In this document: positions 17,489 through 26,559 of the stretch, one piece after another | Position numbering within the stretch: the stretch's first letter is position 1 | How the letters are laid out: the number at the start of each line of letters is the position of its first letter | Source of the DNA: an uncultured Lachnospiraceae bacterium | GTDB taxonomy: Bacteria; Bacillota; Clostridia; Lachnospirales; Lachnospiraceae | Direction of reading: 5' to 3' | NCBI GenBank assembly: GCA_910578645.1 | Contig: CAJTQI010000008.1 | Coordinates: 128,991 to 192,990, forward strand | Length of the DNA: 64,000 bases | Made by a program: the position numbers and the translations under genes | Notes under the pieces: model-generated | The model's input: only the letters and a program-made list of their open reading frames with translations | The model's database searches: none | Told to the model about the DNA's origin: nothing

Positions 17489-18241
17489 TTGGCAGAAAAA
17501 TTACAGTTACCAAATGTGACCTTGGCGGCGATGACCAGTGTGGACATTTATGAGACAATCAAGGCGATGGAATATAGTATGAGGCAGATTACATTCGGCG
17601 ATGTGGTGCTGATTACCCATAGGAGACCGCTCACGCTGCCCAAATGTATTCGCTATTCCCATACATCCAAATTGGATAATATTGATAAGTTTAACTACAA
17701 GATAGTGTATGAACTTGGGGAGCATATCCATACGGATTACATGCTTCTCGTCCATGCCGACGGGTTTGTGGTGCACCCGGAGAGCTGGCAGGATGCGTTT
17801 TTTAAATATGATTATATTGGCTCCCCGTGGCCTATGCCCACGGATGAACATGCCTATTATGACGCGAAAGGACAGATATGCCGTGTGGGGAACAGCGTGT
17901 CCCTGCGTAGTAAGCGGCTACTTGATTTTCCGAAACAGGCTGGGTTAAAGTGGGAAAGAATGGCGGACGGCACTTATAACGAAGATGTTTTTCTATGCTG
18001 TAAATACAAAAATGTGATTGAAGACGCGGGCATGAAGTTTGCGCCCATCGAAGTGGCCAAATATTTTGGACATGAGCATATGATTCCTGAGATTATGGAT
18101 GTGGAGAAGCCTTTCATTTTCCATAAGTGGCGAGGCAGAAACGAACAGTACCCGAAATTCATTAATCCCTGGAAAGTGAGATGGCAGAAAATAAAGGACT
18201 GTATCAGGCCCTTTCTTTTCTGGCGTAGATGGAGACGGTAG
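17489..18241 (+). CDS. DUF5672-like glycosyltransferase-related protein
   Basis: A 250-residue protein starting LQLPNVTLAAMTSVDIYETIK, the hallmark opening of DUF5672 proteins found in glycan loci. The middle has HTDYMLLVHADGFVVHPE, which resembles the Asp-containing donor site of GT-A enzymes, and YIGSPWP. The late FGHEHMIPE and PFIFHKWRG segments complete the family pattern. Function is not established, but a GT-A fold transferase is likely. The only in-frame start near the domain edge is TTG 17491's codon at 17489, with GAGAGG eight bases upstream, so a TTG start is called. The next gene is GT17, also acting on the same product by position. Confidence 0.72.
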   Translation: MAEKLQLPNVTLAAMTSVDIYETIKAMEYSMRQITFGDVVLITHRRPLTLPKCIRYSHTSKLDNIDKFNYKIVYELGEHIHTDYMLLVHADGFVVHPESWQDAFFKYDYIGSPWPMPTDEHAYYDAKGQICRVGNSVSLRSKRLLDFPKQAGLKWERMADGTYNEDVFLCCKYKNVIEDAGMKFAPIEVAKYFGHEHMIPEIMDVEKPFIFHKWRGRNEQYPKFINPWKVRWQKIKDCIRPFLFWRRWRR

Positions 18242-18281
18242 CATATTGGCATCAAGCTTGAGAGAGAAAATGGAGATAAAT

Positions 18282-19220
18282 ATGATATACGATTGTATCC
18301 CTTTTTTTAACGAACTGGATATTTTAAAACTCAGGATGCAGATTATGTCGCCCTATGTGGACAAGTTTGTTTTGGAGGAGTCTACTGTGACCTTTTCCGG
18401 GGAGCCAAAGGAAATGGTTTTTGCAAACAACAGGGAGATGTTCGCGGAATTTGCGGATAAGATTATCTATGTGGCGGTGGACGATTCTCCTATGGACGGC
18501 GTGACCACCCATGAGCGGGATAAGTTCCAAAAAAACCAGTTAATCCGTGGAATGACGGCGTGTAAAGCGGATGATATCGTTATTTTCAGCGATGTGGATG
18601 AGATACCGAATCCCAAAACGCTGGCTAAAGTGATACGGAACTTTGAGCCGGACAAGATTTACCATCTGGCCCAGCGAATGTTTTATTGTTTCCTGAACAT
18701 AGAGGAAGTGTCCGGCAATTTGTTGTCGATTACCGGGGAGTTTTCGGGCGTGGAGAGAAAACAGTGGCTTGGAACGAAGATATGCAGTTTCGGCAATCTG
18801 CCCGAAGAAGGCATTGTGTATCTGCGGGAAGTGAGGCCGGAGAATCCTTGCAGCGTGCGTGTGGCTGACGGTGGATGGCATTTCGGTTACATGGGCGGAG
18901 ACGGCGAGCGGGATGTAGCCAAGCGAATCGGCGTCAAGGTTCAGGCGGCGGCGCACCAGGAATATAACAAATCCAGATATTTAAATGAGGCGGTGGACAG
19001 GCTTCTTTGCGGCGAGGATATTTTCGGAAGGAATGCGAAGTTTGTGCGTGTGCCGATTGATGAGAGTTATCCGGACTATCTGCGAAACCATCAGGAAGAA
19101 TACGATTTTCTGATTGCGCCCAGTGTGGGGCGGGCGGGTATTGCCTTTAAGAAAACAAAACTGGCATGCAAGAAGGCGCTCCGCAAAGTGCATGGGAAAA
19201 TAGCGGGAATACTGCATTAG
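18282..19220 (+). CDS. GT17-like glycosyltransferase
   Basis: A 312-residue protein with the GT17 pattern: MIYDCIPFFNELDILKLRMQ at the N-terminus, VDKFVLEESTVTFSGEPK, KIIYVAVDD, and DIVIFSDVDEIPNP with the Asp-Val-Asp that would bind a metal-nucleotide sugar. GT17 was defined on animal bisecting N-acetylglucosaminyltransferase, and bacterial members occur in surface-glycan loci. GWHFGYMGG near the end matches the family. The frame is open from TTG 18246, but ATG 18282 has GGAG six bases upstream and begins at the conserved start of the domain. No membrane segment is seen. Confidence 0.85.
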   Translation: MIYDCIPFFNELDILKLRMQIMSPYVDKFVLEESTVTFSGEPKEMVFANNREMFAEFADKIIYVAVDDSPMDGVTTHERDKFQKNQLIRGMTACKADDIVIFSDVDEIPNPKTLAKVIRNFEPDKIYHLAQRMFYCFLNIEEVSGNLLSITGEFSGVERKQWLGTKICSFGNLPEEGIVYLREVRPENPCSVRVADGGWHFGYMGGDGERDVAKRIGVKVQAAAHQEYNKSRYLNEAVDRLLCGEDIFGRNAKFVRVPIDESYPDYLRNHQEEYDFLIAPSVGRAGIAFKKTKLACKKALRKVHGKIAGILH

Positions 19221-19282
19221 GCTAAGAGACGATAAGAGGGGTACGGTGTGCAGCAGTTTCCGGTGGAAGAAAGGATACAAGG

Positions 19283-20494
19283 ATGGAATTATACCGTAAG
19301 ATGAAGAAAAGTAAATTACCATGGCTCCTTTTTTACATTGGATTGACCATCGAACTTTTGATTGTGATTATCGACAAAAGTAATTATACCAATCCGGTGG
19401 AGGGGCGTCTGTTCCAGATTACGTTTCTGCTTTTTGCATGCAAACTTCTTCTGACAGATTATACGAAGAAAGAATGGTTTGTGGTGATTCTTCTTGAGGT
19501 GATAGCTTTTCTTTCTTACCGGATTACGGGAGCCAACGATTTGATTAGGCTTGTCACGTTTGTGGCAGCCTGTAAGGAAATTCCGCAAAAGCAGATGCTT
19601 CGGTATACATTCTATGTGACGCTGGCGGGGTGCGTGGCGATTGTCCTTTTGTCGGTGACGGGAATTTACGGAGAGATAAGCCTGACCCAGGCATTCGGGC
19701 ATGAGTCGGCGGAGACAACCCGTTATATTGGCGTGGAAGCCGCGAAGGAGACTCGCTATACCCTTGGCATGGGACATCCCAATGCACTGTCATGCATGTT
19801 TTTAATGTTGGTGGTGCTGGGCGTCTATGTGTATTTTGACCGCATGAAATGGTATCTGTATCTTTTTGCCATGCTTCTTAACGGGGGCGTCTATGCGTTG
19901 ACAGGCTCCAAAACGGGTATGCTCATTACGACTGTGTTCTTGGCAGGCGCCTGTGTGCTTACTTATTGTGAGTTTTTCAGAAAGAAAGCTTTTGTTTATC
20001 TGTGCGGGGTGTTGGTGTTTGCGCTCTGCATCGGGTTTTCCGTAGATGCGGCGGTGTGTGCCCAGAGGGTGCGCGATGCGCAGTGGAATGAGTTCTTTTA
20101 TTGGAGTCCCAGGGACAACGGGCATATTGTGGCGTTGATGCGGATTGACCGTTATATCAACGGCAGGATTGTCTCGCTCACCGATTCGGAAGAAAATGAC
20201 GGTATGATTCAGACATGGTCCGCCTTTTCTAAGCCGGGCAATATGGAGCATTATTTTGATATGGGATGGGTGAAGCTGTTCTACCGCTATGGTGTCGTGC
20301 CGGGCAGCCTGTACATCATCGCGTGCCTTTTCTTGCTGTGGCAATTTTACAAAAAAAGGGATGCCTGCGGGCTTTTGCTTTTTGTGACCCTGGCAGTATA
20401 TACGGTGGCGGAGGCGCATCTTATTTCGGTTTATCTGGGCAGGAATTTTATCCTGATGATGATGGGGTACTATTTTTTTACTTCTCCGGATTAG
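19283..20494 (+). CDS. Wzy-like O-antigen/EPS polymerase, copy 1
   Basis: A 403-residue polytopic protein with roughly ten membrane helices and a larger external loop between residues about 255 and 325, the topology of Wzy/WaaL-type polymerases. TLGMGHPNALSCMFL in mid-protein resembles the GxGHPN motif seen in Firmicute Wzy-like proteins and again in the protein at 30653 (LGFSHPN). It probably joins repeat units outside the membrane. The stop codon lies inside an inverted-repeat element at 20491-20584, so the last residues may have been changed by insertion. ATG 19283 follows AAAGGA. Confidence 0.8.
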   Translation: MELYRKMKKSKLPWLLFYIGLTIELLIVIIDKSNYTNPVEGRLFQITFLLFACKLLLTDYTKKEWFVVILLEVIAFLSYRITGANDLIRLVTFVAACKEIPQKQMLRYTFYVTLAGCVAIVLLSVTGIYGEISLTQAFGHESAETTRYIGVEAAKETRYTLGMGHPNALSCMFLMLVVLGVYVYFDRMKWYLYLFAMLLNGGVYALTGSKTGMLITTVFLAGACVLTYCEFFRKKAFVYLCGVLVFALCIGFSVDAAVCAQRVRDAQWNEFFYWSPRDNGHIVALMRIDRYINGRIVSLTDSEENDGMIQTWSAFSKPGNMEHYFDMGWVKLFYRYGVVPGSLYIIACLFLLWQFYKKRDACGLLLFVTLAVYTVAEAHLISVYLGRNFILMMMGYYFFTSPD

Positions 20495-20594
20495 GGTGTC
20501 AAAAAGTGCTGTCATAAAATTCCACTGGCAGATTTTTTGCAATTTGCCCTTGCAACTTATAATATGCACCTTTTGACACCCTAATTTTCTCCGG
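20482..20594. repeat. MITE-like inverted-repeat element with flanking direct repeats
   Basis: Arms TTAGGGTGTCAAAAAGTGC (20491-20509) and its near-perfect complement (20566-20584, one mismatch) enclose 56 bases. TTCTCCGG occurs on both sides (20482-20489 and 20587-20594), like a target-site duplication, although the right copy is two bases away from the arm. The interior has TATAAT (20558-20563) with TTGCAA 15 bases upstream, a weak possible promoter for the next gene. It could instead act as a hairpin terminator, but there is no T-run after the right arm beyond four T. Confidence 0.55.
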
Positions 20595-20717
20595 GGAATG
20601 TGTGTGGGAAGAACTTTGATTGAAATTTCCCTGGAAAAATGCTATTCTGAGTTCATATTACGTTTTATTTTTTTAATTGCCGTCGCTTGTAGCGCATGGA
20701 TTGTACGAGGTATCGGA

Positions 20718-22130
20718 ATGAACCGTAGAATGAAGATTATTGAGGGATACTGCCTGCTCTTTGTAGATTTGGTCAGTATTTCGATTGCGTATATCATAGC
20801 TATTTTGCTGCGTTTCCACAAATTCAGCAGGGTAGACCAGAAGGAATTACATTTTATGGTATTCATTGGTTTCCTGCTGTTTTGCACCATCTACAGTTTC
20901 CTTTTCGACTGGAACAGGGAATTTCTGAGGCGGGGGTTTCTTGTGGAGTTGATAGCGGTTGTCAAATTCAATGTTTTTATGGCGCTGTCGGTTATGTCCT
21001 GTCTTTTTATTATGCAGCGGGGCGCGGATGTGTCCCGTCTTGTGATGGGATATTTCGTGCTTCTGGATATCCCCATTGTATGGGGCGTGCGGATTGGCAT
21101 GAAAAGGATGTTGAGGATGTATTTTACATCCAAGTCCAATATCGTGAAGATTATGATTATCACGAAAGATTCCGTACTTCACAAGACGGTGTTAAAACTA
21201 AAGGAAGCGATGGATATCAATTATGAAATCGTCGCGCTTGCCTGTGTGGACGCACAGCGCAAGGGCGTGGTCATAGACGGAGTGAAGGTGAATGCAGACG
21301 GAAAGGATGTGCTGGACCTGGCAAGGCAGATGGCGCTTGACGAAGTGTTTATCAACCTGCCGGAGGAGGACAAAGGGTATGTGAAACACATGATATACGA
21401 TTTGGAGTCCATGGGTATTGCCTGTCACTATAATATTGATATCATCGAGCGTCCCCAGAAAGAAGTGCGGGTGGGGTATTTTGCAGGGTACACGGTGGTG
21501 ACATACTCTATCAACCATTTTGATTACAGGAGAATGGCATTCAAACGTCTCATTGATATTGTGGGCGGACTGGTAGGTTGCATCCTGACGGCGGTGGTAA
21601 CGCCTTTCGTGGCGCTGGCCATCCGCATCGATTCGCCGGGACCTATTTTCTTCGCCCAGACGAGAATCGGTAAGAACGGGAGACGTTTTAAGATTTATAA
21701 ATTCCGTTCCATGTATATGGATGCGGAGAAGAGGAAGAAAGAACTGGAGAAACAGAACGAAATGCAGGGGCTGATGTTTAAGATGGAGAACGACCCGCGG
21801 ATTACCAAAGTGGGAAGGTTTATCCGGAAGACAAGCATCGACGAGCTCCCGCAGTTTTTCAATATTGTCAAAGGAGACATGAGCCTGGTGGGCACAAGAC
21901 CGCCCACGGAGGATGAGTTTGAGAAGTATAATTCCCACTACAGGCGCAGGATTAGCATGACGCCAGGGCTTACCGGATTGTGGCAGATTAGCGGGCGCAG
22001 CGAGATTGTTGATTTTGATGAAGTGGTGAAACTTGACTTGGAATATATTGACAACTGGACGCTTGGGTTAGATATCAAAATTCTGTTCCAGACGGTGTGG
22101 GTGGTACTCACAGGGAAAGGCTCGAAATGA
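20718..22130 (+). CDS. Polyprenyl-phosphate sugar phosphotransferase (initiating enzyme)
   Basis: A 470-residue enzyme that transfers a sugar 1-phosphate to undecaprenyl phosphate, the first step of glycan assembly. The N-terminal part has four to five helices and a Rossmann-like middle. The C-terminal bacterial sugar transferase domain (about residues 274-470) has FKRLIDIVGG, SPGPIFFAQTRIGKNGR, KFRSM, DELPQFFNIVKGDMSLVGTRP and PGLTGLWQISGR, the full WbaP/WcaJ-type signature. It is the only such enzyme in the window. The frame is open from ATG 20598, which would add a hydrophobic 40-residue leader, but ATG 20718 has GAGG at proper spacing and matches the usual start. Confidence 0.92.
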   Translation: MNRRMKIIEGYCLLFVDLVSISIAYIIAILLRFHKFSRVDQKELHFMVFIGFLLFCTIYSFLFDWNREFLRRGFLVELIAVVKFNVFMALSVMSCLFIMQRGADVSRLVMGYFVLLDIPIVWGVRIGMKRMLRMYFTSKSNIVKIMIITKDSVLHKTVLKLKEAMDINYEIVALACVDAQRKGVVIDGVKVNADGKDVLDLARQMALDEVFINLPEEDKGYVKHMIYDLESMGIACHYNIDIIERPQKEVRVGYFAGYTVVTYSINHFDYRRMAFKRLIDIVGGLVGCILTAVVTPFVALAIRIDSPGPIFFAQTRIGKNGRRFKIYKFRSMYMDAEKRKKELEKQNEMQGLMFKMENDPRITKVGRFIRKTSIDELPQFFNIVKGDMSLVGTRPPTEDEFEKYNSHYRRRISMTPGLTGLWQISGRSEIVDFDEVVKLDLEYIDNWTLGLDIKILFQTVWVVLTGKGSK

Positions 22131-23179
22131 TGAAGGATAACAGGTTGAAAGTACTGATGGTCGGCCCGGACAGAAGCGTCCATGGCGGCATCTCGGGCGT
22201 AGTGAATAATTACTATGACGCCGGACTGGACAGGCTTGTGGATTTATGCTATATCGGTACGATGGTGGAAGGTTCCAAGCCGCGGAAGTTGGTACAGGCA
22301 GCGGCGGCATATTTCAGGTTTTTGTGTAAACTTCCGGGGTATGGGATTGTGCATGTCAATATGGCATCCGATTCCAGCTATTACCGGAAGTCTTTTTTCG
22401 TGCGGACAGCCAAGTTTTTTGGCAAAAAAGTGGTGATTCACCAGCATGGCGGAGATTTTCAAGGATTCTATGAGAATGAATTGAGCCATAGGGGCAGGCA
22501 GAGCGTAAAGAGAGTGCTTTCCATGGGGGATGCGTTCCTGGTTCTTGGTCATGCGTGGAAGGATTTCTTCGGTACAATCATAGACGGGGATAAAATCACG
22601 GTACTGCCTGACGCCATACGGATTCCGGCATGGGAAGAAAAGAATTATGGTGTCCATAAGATTCTCTTTCTCGGACGTCTGTGCAGGGCCAAGGGAATCG
22701 GTGAGCTGCTTGGGGTGATGCCGGAGTTGAAAAAATCGTATCCTGATGTGCACCTGTATCTGGGCGGCATATGGGAAGACAAAGAATTACAGAAAGAGGC
22801 TGTCTGTCTTGGGGATTGTGTGACAGATTTGGGATGGCTCACCGGGGAAGACAAAACACGGTATCTAAAAGAATGCGATATTTTCGTGATGCCATCTTAT
22901 TTTGAGGGACAGTCCGTGTCTGTTTTGGAGGCCATGGCTTATGGATGCGGGATTGTGGCGTCTAAGACCGGAGGAATACCCGATATGATTATCGAGGGTG
23001 AAACCGGGCTTTTTGCTATGCCAAAAGATAAACAGACGCTCAAGGACGCTCTTTTTGAGCTGCTTGCAAAGCCGCAGCTTTGTAAGGTTTTGGGGGCAAA
23101 TGCGCGCAGGAAAGCGGAGGCGGAATTTTCAATGGATAGGAATTTAGAGCATCTTCTTGGTATATATGAGGGATTATGA
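22127..23179 (+). CDS. GT4 glycosyltransferase
   Basis: A 350-residue GT4 transferase. It opens LKVLMVGPDRSVHGGISGVV, has IHQHGGDFQGFY in the acceptor domain, ILFLGRLCRAKGIGELL at the start of the donor domain, and YFEGQSVSVLEAMAYG as the Glu-x7-Glu site, followed by ASKTGGIPDMI. The gene follows the initiating transferase with an ATGA overlap (ATG 22127 on the stop at 22128-22130) and AGGGAAAGG upstream, so it is coupled to it and is a good candidate for the second-sugar transferase. The upstream GTG 22097 is rejected for lack of a binding site. Confidence 0.92.
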   Translation: MMKDNRLKVLMVGPDRSVHGGISGVVNNYYDAGLDRLVDLCYIGTMVEGSKPRKLVQAAAAYFRFLCKLPGYGIVHVNMASDSSYYRKSFFVRTAKFFGKKVVIHQHGGDFQGFYENELSHRGRQSVKRVLSMGDAFLVLGHAWKDFFGTIIDGDKITVLPDAIRIPAWEEKNYGVHKILFLGRLCRAKGIGELLGVMPELKKSYPDVHLYLGGIWEDKELQKEAVCLGDCVTDLGWLTGEDKTRYLKECDIFVMPSYFEGQSVSVLEAMAYGCGIVASKTGGIPDMIIEGETGLFAMPKDKQTLKDALFELLAKPQLCKVLGANARRKAEAEFSMDRNLEHLLGIYEGL

Positions 23180-24234
23180 AGCGGTATTTATTAGGCACGA
23201 CAGGAGCTGAAATAGAGAATAGTTTAATGGAGAGTCAGATGATGGGCCGTGATTTACCTTTAATCAGTGTCATTGTCCCTGTCTATAATGGGCAGGATTA
23301 TCTGGAAAAGTGTATAGAGAGTATCGAGAACCAGACTTACAGGAATCTTGAAGTTATTATCGTCAACGACGGTTCCACGGACGCTACTGGAGCGGTATGT
23401 GACAGGCTGCAGACAGGGTATGCGAATATAAGTGTCATTACGATGGAGGATGAAGGGGTTTCTGCGGCACGGAACAGGGCCATGGATAGAGCTGTGGGGG
23501 AACTGGTTACTTTCGTGGACGCGGATGACAGGCTGCGTCCGGATATGCTGCAAGTGCTGTATGCGTGTATGGACAAGACGGACAGTGATGTGGCCGGATG
23601 CAGCTTTTTTCCATGGAGCAGTGAGGCAGAATGGGAAAGGGCATTGACGGCTAAGACGTCTGGCAATAGTCGCACTTACCACCGGGAGGATTATTTGCGG
23701 GAAGCCATTTTGAAGGGTAACAGCCGCTGTTGGAGTAAACTTTACCGCAGGAGTGCCCTGGAGAAAGTACATTTCCGGGAAGGGTTGACTATCGGGGAGG
23801 ATATGCTTTTTTTGATAGAGATGCTCCCTCATATAAAGCGGATTGCAGAAGTGGATTATCCGGGCTACGGATATTTCCAGAATCCCGGTGGAGCCATTAA
23901 CCGTGACTTTACGCCCCGGTATATGGACCAGATTACCTGTTGGAAACTGGCCAGGGAAGAGGTGGTGCGCATAAACCGGGAGCTAGACGCCAAGGTAAGT
24001 GCGCTTCTGATAGTAGGTATTATGTTGACGGCAGGGAAGCTGGCTTTCCTGCCGGCGAAAAAAAGGCGGGAATACCGGGAGTATACGGCAATCTGCCATA
24101 AAGAGCTGAAAGAAGCCGTGAAGGTTTCCGGGGCATATGCAGGGTTATCTGTAGGGTATCGGATAAAAGCGGGGCTCTTTTTATGCTGTCCGGGGTGTTA
24201 TGTGTGGTTGTATCATTTTCATAAGAAAAGTTAA
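23176..24234 (+). CDS. GT2 glycosyltransferase
   Basis: A 352-residue GT2 transferase. The GT-A core begins PLISVIVPVYNGQDYLEKCI, then VIIVNDGSTDATGAVCDRL, then GELVTFVDADDRLRPDML with the Asp-Ala-Asp metal site. The C-terminal helix-rich part includes GEDMLFLIEMLPHIKR, typical of capsule GT2s in Clostridia. ATG 23176 overlaps the previous stop by ATGA. An internal ATG at 23227 would also leave the whole catalytic core, so the exact start is uncertain by about 17 residues. Confidence 0.9.
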   Translation: MKRYLLGTTGAEIENSLMESQMMGRDLPLISVIVPVYNGQDYLEKCIESIENQTYRNLEVIIVNDGSTDATGAVCDRLQTGYANISVITMEDEGVSAARNRAMDRAVGELVTFVDADDRLRPDMLQVLYACMDKTDSDVAGCSFFPWSSEAEWERALTAKTSGNSRTYHREDYLREAILKGNSRCWSKLYRRSALEKVHFREGLTIGEDMLFLIEMLPHIKRIAEVDYPGYGYFQNPGGAINRDFTPRYMDQITCWKLAREEVVRINRELDAKVSALLIVGIMLTAGKLAFLPAKKRREYREYTAICHKELKEAVKVSGAYAGLSVGYRIKAGLFLCCPGCYVWLYHFHKKS

Positions 24235-24353
24235 GAGGGATACAATGGAAAAGCAAAATCAATTCATAAATGACAGAGCGGAAGATAAATGATACAATGT
24301 CCAGGGGGATAAGAGACGAATAATCGCAAACCATGTAAGAATGAGGGAGCCAT

Positions 24354-25280
24354 ATGGTAATTGTCAGAGCGATGGGCGGGTTGGGCAACCAACTGCAGCA
24401 GTATGCGCTATACAGGAAATTGGAATATATGGGCAAAGATGCCCGTCTGGATACTTCTTGGTTCCATAACGAGGCTTTGCAGGCAAATATGCCTGCGGGC
24501 AGGGAATTGGAACTTGATTACTTGAATTTGCCGCCCTATAAGGTGGCGTCCGAGGCTGAAATTTGTGCGCTCCTGGGCAGGCTTTGGGAAGAACCGGAGC
24601 ATATTGGGGCCAAGATAAAACGGAAATTATGTCCTGCTACAAATCTTGCTTTTGAGGAGAACGGGCTGTATCATCCCCAGATTTTGTCGATGGAGAATAA
24701 ATATCTGGTAGGATATTGGGCCTGTGAGAAATACTATGGGGATATTTTAGATACTTTGCGGGAAGACATCTCTTTTCCCAAATGTAGTGACGGCGTCTTA
24801 CAGAGGCGCAATGAGGAGATGTCCCGGCAGATGGAAGAGACAATGTCTGTCAGCGTGCATATCCGCAGAGGAGATTATCTGGATGAAATCAACAGAGGGC
24901 TTTTTGGGGGGATTTGTACGGAGGCGTACTACCACAAAGCGATAACGTATATGAAAGAAAGAGTTCCGGGAGCCAGGTTTTATTTTTTTTCGGATGATGT
25001 TTCCTATGTGCGGGAACATTACCAGGGGGAGGAATACCAGGTAATTGACTGGAATCATGGAAGGGACAGTTTTTACGATATGATGCTCATGAGTCGGTGC
25101 AGGCATAATATTTGTGCCAACAGCACGTTTAGTTTCTGGGGCGCCAGGCTGAACGCCCATAGGGATAAGATTATGATACGTCCGTCCATCCACAAGAATA
25201 CGCAGGTGTGCGTACCGGAGCAGATGAAAGAACTGTGGACGGGATGGATACTTGTTACACCCCAGGGGGGATTTGCGTGA
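24354..25280 (+). CDS. GT11 alpha-1,2-fucosyltransferase-like protein
   Basis: A 308-residue GT11 protein: MGGLGNQLQQYALYRKLEYMG at the N-terminus, SVHIRRGDYLDEINRGLFGG in the middle, and ICANSTFSFWGARLN near the end. It is more similar in layout to 11169-12143 than to 14005-15036. The run of eight T within the codons for FYFF (about 24983-24990) is a possible slippage site but is unremarkable for this base composition. The stop at 25278-25280 falls within the first arm of a structured element beginning at 25275. ATG 24354 follows GAGGGA; the gap before it (24235-24353) shows nothing clear. Confidence 0.9.
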   Translation: MVIVRAMGGLGNQLQQYALYRKLEYMGKDARLDTSWFHNEALQANMPAGRELELDYLNLPPYKVASEAEICALLGRLWEEPEHIGAKIKRKLCPATNLAFEENGLYHPQILSMENKYLVGYWACEKYYGDILDTLREDISFPKCSDGVLQRRNEEMSRQMEETMSVSVHIRRGDYLDEINRGLFGGICTEAYYHKAITYMKERVPGARFYFFSDDVSYVREHYQGEEYQVIDWNHGRDSFYDMMLMSRCRHNICANSTFSFWGARLNAHRDKIMIRPSIHKNTQVCVPEQMKELWTGWILVTPQGGFA

Positions 25281-25434
25281 GAAGAACTTCTAATCACTCG
25301 CAGCAATGTCTGCTTCGCGAAGAAGTACTAAGTCTGCTATGCAGACTTTTCTCACGCCAGAGAATGCCCAAGAGCAGGGCATTCTCCCAGACAAGCTTGC
25401 TTGTCTTTGGATTTGTGATTCCGCAAAGTGGAAT
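25275..25434 (+). repeat. Structured multi-hairpin intergenic element
   Basis: Between two transferase genes lie at least five hairpins. An outer stem of about 11 pairs joins 25275-25285 (GCGTGAGAAGA) with 25347-25357 (TTTTCTCACGC). Inside it are stems 25286-25291/25321-25326, 25300-25303/25310-25313, and AGTCTGC/GCAGACT (25331-25347). Downstream are AGAATGCCC/GGGCATTCT (25361-25385), AGACAAG/CTTGTCT (25389-25406) and ATTCC/GGAAT (25418-25434). It may be a folded RNA, a REP-like mobile repeat, or an operon-internal mRNA processing element. No riboswitch class was recognised. Confidence 0.6.
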
Positions 25435-25452
25435 TATGGAGGTTAATGGGAA

Positions 25453-26496
25453 GTGAAACGAAATGATAAAATCAGCGTAATCGTTCCGGTTTATAATAAA
25501 AAGAATTATGTGGCGCAGTGTGTCGACAGTATTTTGGCACAGACTTACAGGAACATAGAGCTTTTGCTCGTGGATGACGGCTCCACAGACGGCAGCGGCG
25601 GTATCTGTGATGCATATGCGGATAAGGATGAGCGTGTCCGGGTGTTCCATCAGAAAAACGGCGGACCGACTGCGGCGGTGATGACCGGGCTGCGGGAAGC
25701 TTCGGGGGATTACTACACCTTTGTTGACAGTGACGATTATGTGAGTGAGGATATGTTGCAGAAGATGGCGGATTGTCTCGTGGGGAAGAAGGGTGAGATT
25801 GTCTGTTGTAACCATGTGCTTGAGAAACGCAGGGAGACGGTCCCGGTTATACAGCCTCTTGAGCCGGGGCTGTATGAGGGCAGCAGGCTTGAGCAGGAGA
25901 TTAAGGACAAGCTTCTTGGCAGGGAAGACAGGATAATCCCCATGTCCCGCTGCATGAAGCTATGTGAGAAATCGGTGTTTGAGGGTAACGAGAAATATTA
26001 TGACGTGAAACTGCGCATGGGGGATGATTTTAACTTGATATATCCGGCGCTCCTTGGGGCAAGCAGGGTCGTGGTCATGGAGGGCGCGTTGTTTTATCAT
26101 TACCGGTATGTGGAAGATTCTATTGTGCATTGCTATGACCCCCATAACGCGGAAAGCGTGGAAGGATGGTACAAGGCAATCCGGAGAATCATCCATGAAA
26201 AGAAGGTTCCTGACGGTGAGAAAAAGCTTGACAGGGAATACTGTTATATGATGATGTATGTAATGAAGAATGAGCTTCGGAATCCGGGCAAGGACTATAT
26301 ACGGAAAATACAGCGTATTTTTATGGAGCCCAAGACGCGCAAAAGGATTACCAGTACACCGCTTTGCGTAAAGAGCAGGTCAAATGCGTTGTTGTATCTG
26401 GGGATGCAGTATCCGAACAAGGGGCTTCTGCGCATCCTCAGGATGATTGTGAAGCAGCATGACCGGACGGGAAACCGGTACAGGAAGTCTCGGTAG
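25453..26496 (+). CDS. GT2 glycosyltransferase
   Basis: A 347-residue GT2 transferase with KISVIVPVYNKKNYVAQCVD, LLVDDGSTDGSGGICDAY and DYYTFVDSDDYVSEDML, giving the Asp-x-Asp metal site. The C-terminal half contains MGDDFNLIYPALL and a basic tail. GTG 25453 is the start: GGAGG lies ten bases upstream and the ATG at 25446 is in another frame and closes quickly. It follows the structured element directly, so its expression could depend on how that element folds. Confidence 0.9.
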   Translation: MKRNDKISVIVPVYNKKNYVAQCVDSILAQTYRNIELLLVDDGSTDGSGGICDAYADKDERVRVFHQKNGGPTAAVMTGLREASGDYYTFVDSDDYVSEDMLQKMADCLVGKKGEIVCCNHVLEKRRETVPVIQPLEPGLYEGSRLEQEIKDKLLGREDRIIPMSRCMKLCEKSVFEGNEKYYDVKLRMGDDFNLIYPALLGASRVVVMEGALFYHYRYVEDSIVHCYDPHNAESVEGWYKAIRRIIHEKKVPDGEKKLDREYCYMMMYVMKNELRNPGKDYIRKIQRIFMEPKTRKRITSTPLCVKSRSNALLYLGMQYPNKGLLRILRMIVKQHDRTGNRYRKSR

Positions 26497-26559
26497 ATAA
26501 AAAGACAGAGCATAATATACCGGATAAAGGAAAGAGGATAAGGAAGGTATGACAGTAAA

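Noticed and set aside
15088..21938. Long open frames on the - strand (for example 15088-15705, 19802-20569, 21198-21938)
   Set aside because: They lie opposite well-supported genes, are rich in His, Arg and Pro as expected of antisense frames, and show no recognisable domain or binding site.
24983..24990. Runs of eight T or A in coding sequence (also about 2895-2902 and 49571-49578)
   Set aside because: Eight-base A/T runs are not unusual in Phe- or Lys-rich codons; only the G9 run was judged notable.
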